From contig NZ_JAUDRJ010000003.1 in NCBI RefSeq assembly GCF_030382115.1, positions 1,259,336 to 1,277,316 of the forward strand: a DNA stretch of 17,981 nt, read 5' to 3'. Positions 15,501-17,981 of the stretch are shown here, in pieces; within the stretch, counting starts at the first letter, position 1; every line of letters begins with the position of its first letter. Source of the DNA: Nostoc sp. GT001 (GTDB lineage: Bacteria > Cyanobacteriota > Cyanobacteriia > Cyanobacteriales > Nostocaceae). The position numbers were made by a program, and so were the translations under genes. The notes beneath the pieces are model-generated. The model searched no databases and was not told the DNA's origin. It saw nothing but the letters and a program-made list of their open reading frames with translations.

Positions 15501-17981
15501 TATCCCTGCCTTTGTTGCATTGGCTAATATGTTACCAGTCACACTTAAACCGGGAGCAGTTGCTCGCTCAATAGTCAGCCTTTCACCACTCCAAGCGATC
15601 GCAGCCGTCAGAGGTCGCTCAAGACCAGGGATACCTTGAGATAATTGTACCTGTCCAGCAGCACGCACATCAGCTAATTTGGACGATCCGACATTGCCTG
15701 CTAATTGCAACTGACCGCCAAACTGACCCCGCAATTGCTGATTTAACCGATTTAATTCCACACCAGCAGCATCAACTACAGCTTGATAGCGACCATTAGC
15801 CACTTGGATATTAGAGGCTGTAATATTTCCACCTGCAACATCCAGCCGTCCCTGACCGTTAGCTTGGATAGTTTGCGGTTGGAAGGATTCAACAGAACCC
15901 GCCACGTTTGCTTGACCAGTTAACGTCCCTCGCAACTGTGGTGGTACTGCTGCTAATTGTTGTAAAGGTACATTAGTTGCCTGAACTTGCGCCTGGTATA
16001 CACCATTACCCACTTGGATATTAGAGGCTGTAATAGTTCCACCCGCAACATTGACCCGCGCCTGACCCATCGCTTGGATAGTTTGTGGTTGGAAGGACTC
16101 AACAGAACCCGCTACGTTTACTTGACCAGTTAACGTCCCTCGAAACTGCGGTGGTACTGCTGCCAACTGCCGCACAGGTACATTCTTAGCCTGAACTTGC
16201 GCCTGGTATAAACCATTCGCCACTTGGATATTAGAGGCTGTAATAGTTCCACCTGCAACATTTATCCGCGCCTGACCATTGGCTTGAATAGTTTGCGGTT
16301 GGAAAGACTCAACAGAACCCGCTACGTTGAACTGACCATTTAATGCCCCTTGAAACTGCTTTGGTACTTTTGCCAATTTCTGCACAGGCACATTCTTAGC
16401 CTGAACTTGTGCCTGATAGACACCATTCGCCACTTGGATATTAGAGGCTGTAACCGTACCCTTGCCAATAGCAAGGCGACCCTCACCACTGCCACGGAAG
16501 GTTTTCAGACTAAAATCATCTCTGCTACCTGCGATTTGGAACGTTCCCGCCAAAGGATTATCTAAAGCTGGGGGAGACTGTTTTAATATTTGTCCCAACC
16601 GCACGCCATTAGCTACCAGTTGAGCCGAGAAACTTTGGTCTTGCAGTTGGATATTAGAAACTGCAACTGTGCCGCCACCAATTTGAACTCCTGCACCATC
16701 ACTGCGAATAGTGGCAATTTCAAATGGCGCTGTGCTGCCTGAGAGGATGAGACTACCATTGAACTGTGCCCCAGCCAAAGAGACATTTTGCAGTTGACTC
16801 TTGTCTACAAAAGGTTCTAACTTCACCCCAGAGGAAACAGCCACAGCTTGCCAACGCTCATTGGCATAACTACCAGTTGCCCGAACTGTCCCACCACTTA
16901 CATTCAGAGCCACATTGCGGAAAGATACGTTGCGATTTGGAGCGATCGCAACTTCACCAGTTCCGGGATAAGTTCCATTGGGAGCTTGAAACTGTACCAC
17001 AGTTTGGACATTGGTAGGAGCGCCAGTTAGTTGAGCTGTACCTGAGACATTGCCGATTTGAAAGGTAGGTGTTGTTTCGTAGACTTTGGCGATCGCATCC
17101 CCTGGAATATTCTTGGCAGCGAAATTTAAATCCAGTCGTGGGCTTTTACCGAGTTGAATTGTACCAGCGCCCGTGATATCACCACCGACTTTAGCTTTAC
17201 CTTGAATATCTTTTAGGGTCAGTAAAGAGGAACTAGTAACAAGCTCAAACTTACTACTGATGCGATTAAAATCAACTTTGTCAATTCTGGCAGTTTGGAT
17301 AGTGGCAACTGAGCCGGAAAGAATTGGCTCTTTAGTCGATCCGGTAATCTGCAAAGAAGCTTGTACTTGTCCAGCGATCGCTACAGGTAATTTTACCTTG
17401 AGAGTCTCCTGGGCATTCGCCAAACTCACCGCATTTACACGCGCTGCTAACTTCAAACCTGCTTGAGTATCGACGATTCCCGTAGCCACTAAAGGAATTT
17501 TGCCGTAGTTGCTAGTCACATTATTTAACTGCAACTCCGTTCCTTGGAAGCGGAGGTTTCCTTGACTATTGCTCAACAATTGCGGGACTTTGGGTATTTG
17601 CAGCGTTACCCCTTGCACAGTAGCGTTGCCAAACAATAGAGTTTGCTGTCCAGGTGTCAACCGAACTAACAAATCGCCATTGGCTCGACCCGCCTGTAAG
17701 TCTACTGGTAACTTAATCAACCGAGTAATATTCTCAGCTAGAAAATCTTGTGCCTGCACCTGGAAAGTCCCTGCTAGCACCTTAGAACGTGTCTCTCCCT
17801 GAATGGAAATATTGCCACCACTGTCTGCTTGACCCCCAACTTCAAACCGTATCAACTGGTTATTTGCTAAAAGTTGAGCAGATCCATTGAGTTGAGAAAA
17901 TGTTACGGGGGATGAGGAGGATCTTGCTCCCTTATCTCCCCCTGCTCCCTGCTCCCCTGCTCCCCTGCTCCCTCTGCTCCC
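12588..17981 (-). CDS. TamB-like translocation/assembly protein (DUF490), 5' end outside the window
   Basis: A very long protein (about 1,797 residues visible) built from repetitive beta-strand sequence (GNLQITGSALNPIIGGKV-type units), typical of TamB and related bridge proteins that span the periplasm and carry lipids or help insert outer-membrane proteins. The C-terminal 350 residues fit the DUF490/TamB domain: YKHTATFSPSQPRDPNLDIR, EIVALLGGGF, LELAAEAGVDISSKISVSSI, with a terminal Phe (VEYQKRF). The first possible start, TTG 17855, is probably not real: the same frame stays open to 17981 and reads plausibly (SPVTFSQLNGSAQLLANNQ), so the start and any signal anchor lie to the right. Four near-identical 70-residue units occur at about 463-691 counted from 17855. 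The extreme N-terminal visible part is a Gly-rich stretch from a tandem repeat. No partner gene (TamA/Omp85) is in view. Confidence 0.88.
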   Translation of the reverse strand, partial: GSRGSRGAGEQGAGGDKGARSSSSPVTFSQLNGSAQLLANNQLIRFEVGGQADSGGNISIQGETRSKVLAGTFQVQAQDFLAENITRLIKLPVDLQAGRANGDLLVRLTPGQQTLLFGNATVQGVTLQIPKVPQLLSNSQGNLRFQGTELQLNNVTSNYGKIPLVATGIVDTQAGLKLAARVNAVSLANAQETLKVKLPVAIAGQVQASLQITGSTKEPILSGSVATIQTARIDKVDFNRISSKFELVTSSSLLTLKDIQGKAKVGGDITGAGTIQLGKSPRLDLNFAAKNIPGDAIAKVYETTPTFQIGNVSGTAQLTGAPTNVQTVVQFQAPNGTYPGTGEVAIAPNRNVSFRNVALNVSGGTVRATGSYANERWQAVAVSSGVKLEPFVDKSQLQNVSLAGAQFNGSLILSGSTAPFEIATIRSDGAGVQIGGGTVAVSNIQLQDQSFSAQLVANGVRLGQILKQSPPALDNPLAGTFQIAGSRDDFSLKTFRGSGEGRLAIGKGTVTASNIQVANGVYQAQVQAKNVPVQKLAKVPKQFQGALNGQFNVAGSVESFQPQTIQANGQARINVAGGTITASNIQVANGLYQAQVQAKNVPVRQLAAVPPQFRGTLTGQVNVAGSVESFQPQTIQAMGQARVNVAGGTITASNIQVGNGVYQAQVQATNVPLQQLAAVPPQLRGTLTGQANVAGSVESFQPQTIQANGQGRLDVAGGNITASNIQVANGRYQAVVDAAGVELNRLNQQLRGQFGGQLQLAGNVGSSKLADVRAAGQVQLSQGIPGLERPLTAAIAWSGERLTIERATAPGLSVTGNILANATKAGIPEITALNLNVQAQNYNLKQLPINLPNQVAVAGSVDFNGQVTGKLPLPNVVGQINLRDLVVQDIAFEPLLTGNIDSEQGRGLSLNLAGNSDRLNFNLDANNRPKSFLVKWQQASATGNVQGNDWALKVANFPLQILNLTPPPITRLGAGKIAGLLTGDLLFNQQTLATTGNLAIANPQIGRVKGDRIAAQFRYGDGKATLTSSEFVKGKSSYALVGTVAQSPKGPQLQGKLNVKQGEIQDVLVVARVFDLQNLPGGSPEIYGTAADLTTNPQGTPDEPLLTQIQRFSEIEALVAEQEEQRLNSTPIPDLADLKGTFNGEVAVNTATPNGLSVDFNLNGQDFAWGKKEERNRFYTADQVIAEGNFENGVLSLRPLRIQSQNRLIAFTGNVGGDEQSGQLRVNNFPVQLLNNVVKLPVGITGNLNGTAALAGSIANPQARGELQITEGVLNQSKIESATASFSYADGRLNFGSTVAVAGPKPVDITGSIPYKLPFASVAPDSEQISLDMKLENEGLGLLNALTNQVVFERGEGEVDLKVRGTLQKPEVNGIATVNNATFSAQALPGKLRRVTGRVLFNFDSILVENLQGRFSRGKVEAAGEIPIFNNENVTIKNPLTVNLDQLALNLKGLYQGGASGNLQITGSALNPIIGGKVNLFDGKVLLAESTDATTSENGSIGVSPIKDNKQSKSEIGNGTGNTNARFNNLDLELGKNVQITRDPILNFRASGNLIVNGLINQPIPDGTIQLEKGGVNLFTTQFNLARGYKHTATFSPSQPRDPNLDIRLFAKVLDVTQSNDFSRVNSTGLSALESVRVEATINGLASKLNENLELTSSPSRSQTEIVALLGGGFVDTQGRADSTLGLINIAGSAVFNNFQSAFNQIGSTFGLSELRIFPTVISENPEAGRNNSTLELAAEAGVDISSKISVSSIKILTTNDPFQWGINYRINNEYRVRASTNLTDDSRAVVEYQKRF
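15781..16465 (-). repeat. 210-base tandem duplication inside the TamB-like gene
   Basis: The sequence CACTTGGATATTAGAGGCTG recurs at 15801, 16011, 16221 and 16431, an exact 210-base (70-residue) period. Each unit encodes an alternation such as TASNIQVANG, YQAQVQAKNVP and GSVESFQPQTIQA. Neighbouring units differ only at scattered bases, so the duplication or its homogenisation is recent; the copies to the right (from about 16465) are more diverged and have a slightly different period. The exact multiple of three keeps the beta-strand ladder in register. Confidence 0.9.
17926..17981 (-). repeat. C-rich short tandem repeat (GCTCCCCT-type) read in frame
   Basis: Units of 7 to 9 bases, GCTCCCT, GCTCCCCT, GCTCCCCT, GCTCCCTCT and GCTCCC, run from 17944 to the window edge, with a related GCTCCC at 17926. 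On the coding strand this reads as Gly-rich peptide (GSRGSRGAGEQGAGG) joined in frame to the TamB-like protein. Such runs are common in Nostocales genomes. The array continues past the window, so its length is unknown. Confidence 0.75.

Noticed and set aside
17853..17855. TTG 17855 as the true start of the TamB-like protein
   Set aside because: The same frame stays open to the window edge with plausible coding sequence, so the gene is better treated as partial.

Overview
The window is chromosomal DNA from a cyanobacterium, most likely a filamentous heterocyst-forming type (Nostoc, Anabaena, Calothrix and relatives). Support: about twenty copies of the HIP1 octamer GCGATCGC scattered through genes and spacers, a cyanobacterial RelN/RelE-like toxin-antitoxin pair, a DUF2949-like small protein, a long cyanobacterial TamB-like protein, and several of the short dispersed repeats typical of Nostocales genomes. 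No rRNA, tRNA, CRISPR array, transposase or phage gene was seen.

Layout, left to right. 1-424 holds no convincing gene: a leftward promoter-like element near 86-119, a 21-base tandem repeat (198-289) and a dispersed repeat (325-377). 453-1059 (+) is a two-gene toxin-antitoxin operon, preceded by a possible 13-codon leader ORF. 1060-1251 is a spacer filled mostly by a 112-base composite repeat. 1252-10998 (-) is one long leftward operon in the order ppsA, pyk, P-type ATPase, acyl-CoA synthetase/acetyltransferase, with gaps of 4, 39 and 23 bases (pyk counted from its second ATG). 10999-11249 is a divergent control region. 11250-12577 (+) carries a DUF2949-like gene and a 6-phosphofructokinase gene broken by one extra base. 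12588-17981 (-) is a giant TamB-like gene, convergent with the phosphofructokinase gene and open through the right edge of the window.

How the genes fit together. The middle is a central-carbon cluster: phosphofructokinase on one side of the control region, and PEP synthase, pyruvate kinase and an ADP-forming acyl-CoA synthetase-like protein on the other, so enzymes acting at the PEP/pyruvate/acetyl-CoA end of glycolysis are transcribed away from the enzyme at its entry. An Na+,K+-ATPase-like cation pump sits in the same operon. This suggests coordinated energy metabolism (dark, fermentative or nitrogen-fixing conditions are possibilities), but that is inference.

The strongest unexplained signal is a 19-base element with an internal 11-base direct repeat, TCCTCACARSTTCCTCAAA. 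It occurs three times, each time in the sense orientation of a candidate promoter and each time exactly 9 bases before a TATA-like hexamer: once towards ppsA, once towards DUF2949/pfkA, and once pointing out of the left edge. It looks like the operator of a small carbon-metabolism regulon. The second notable theme is repeat invasion: 24- to 29-base repeats are nested within each other in spacers and sit in frame inside pyk and ppsA (twice), and a C-rich tandem repeat is read in frame in the TamB-like gene.
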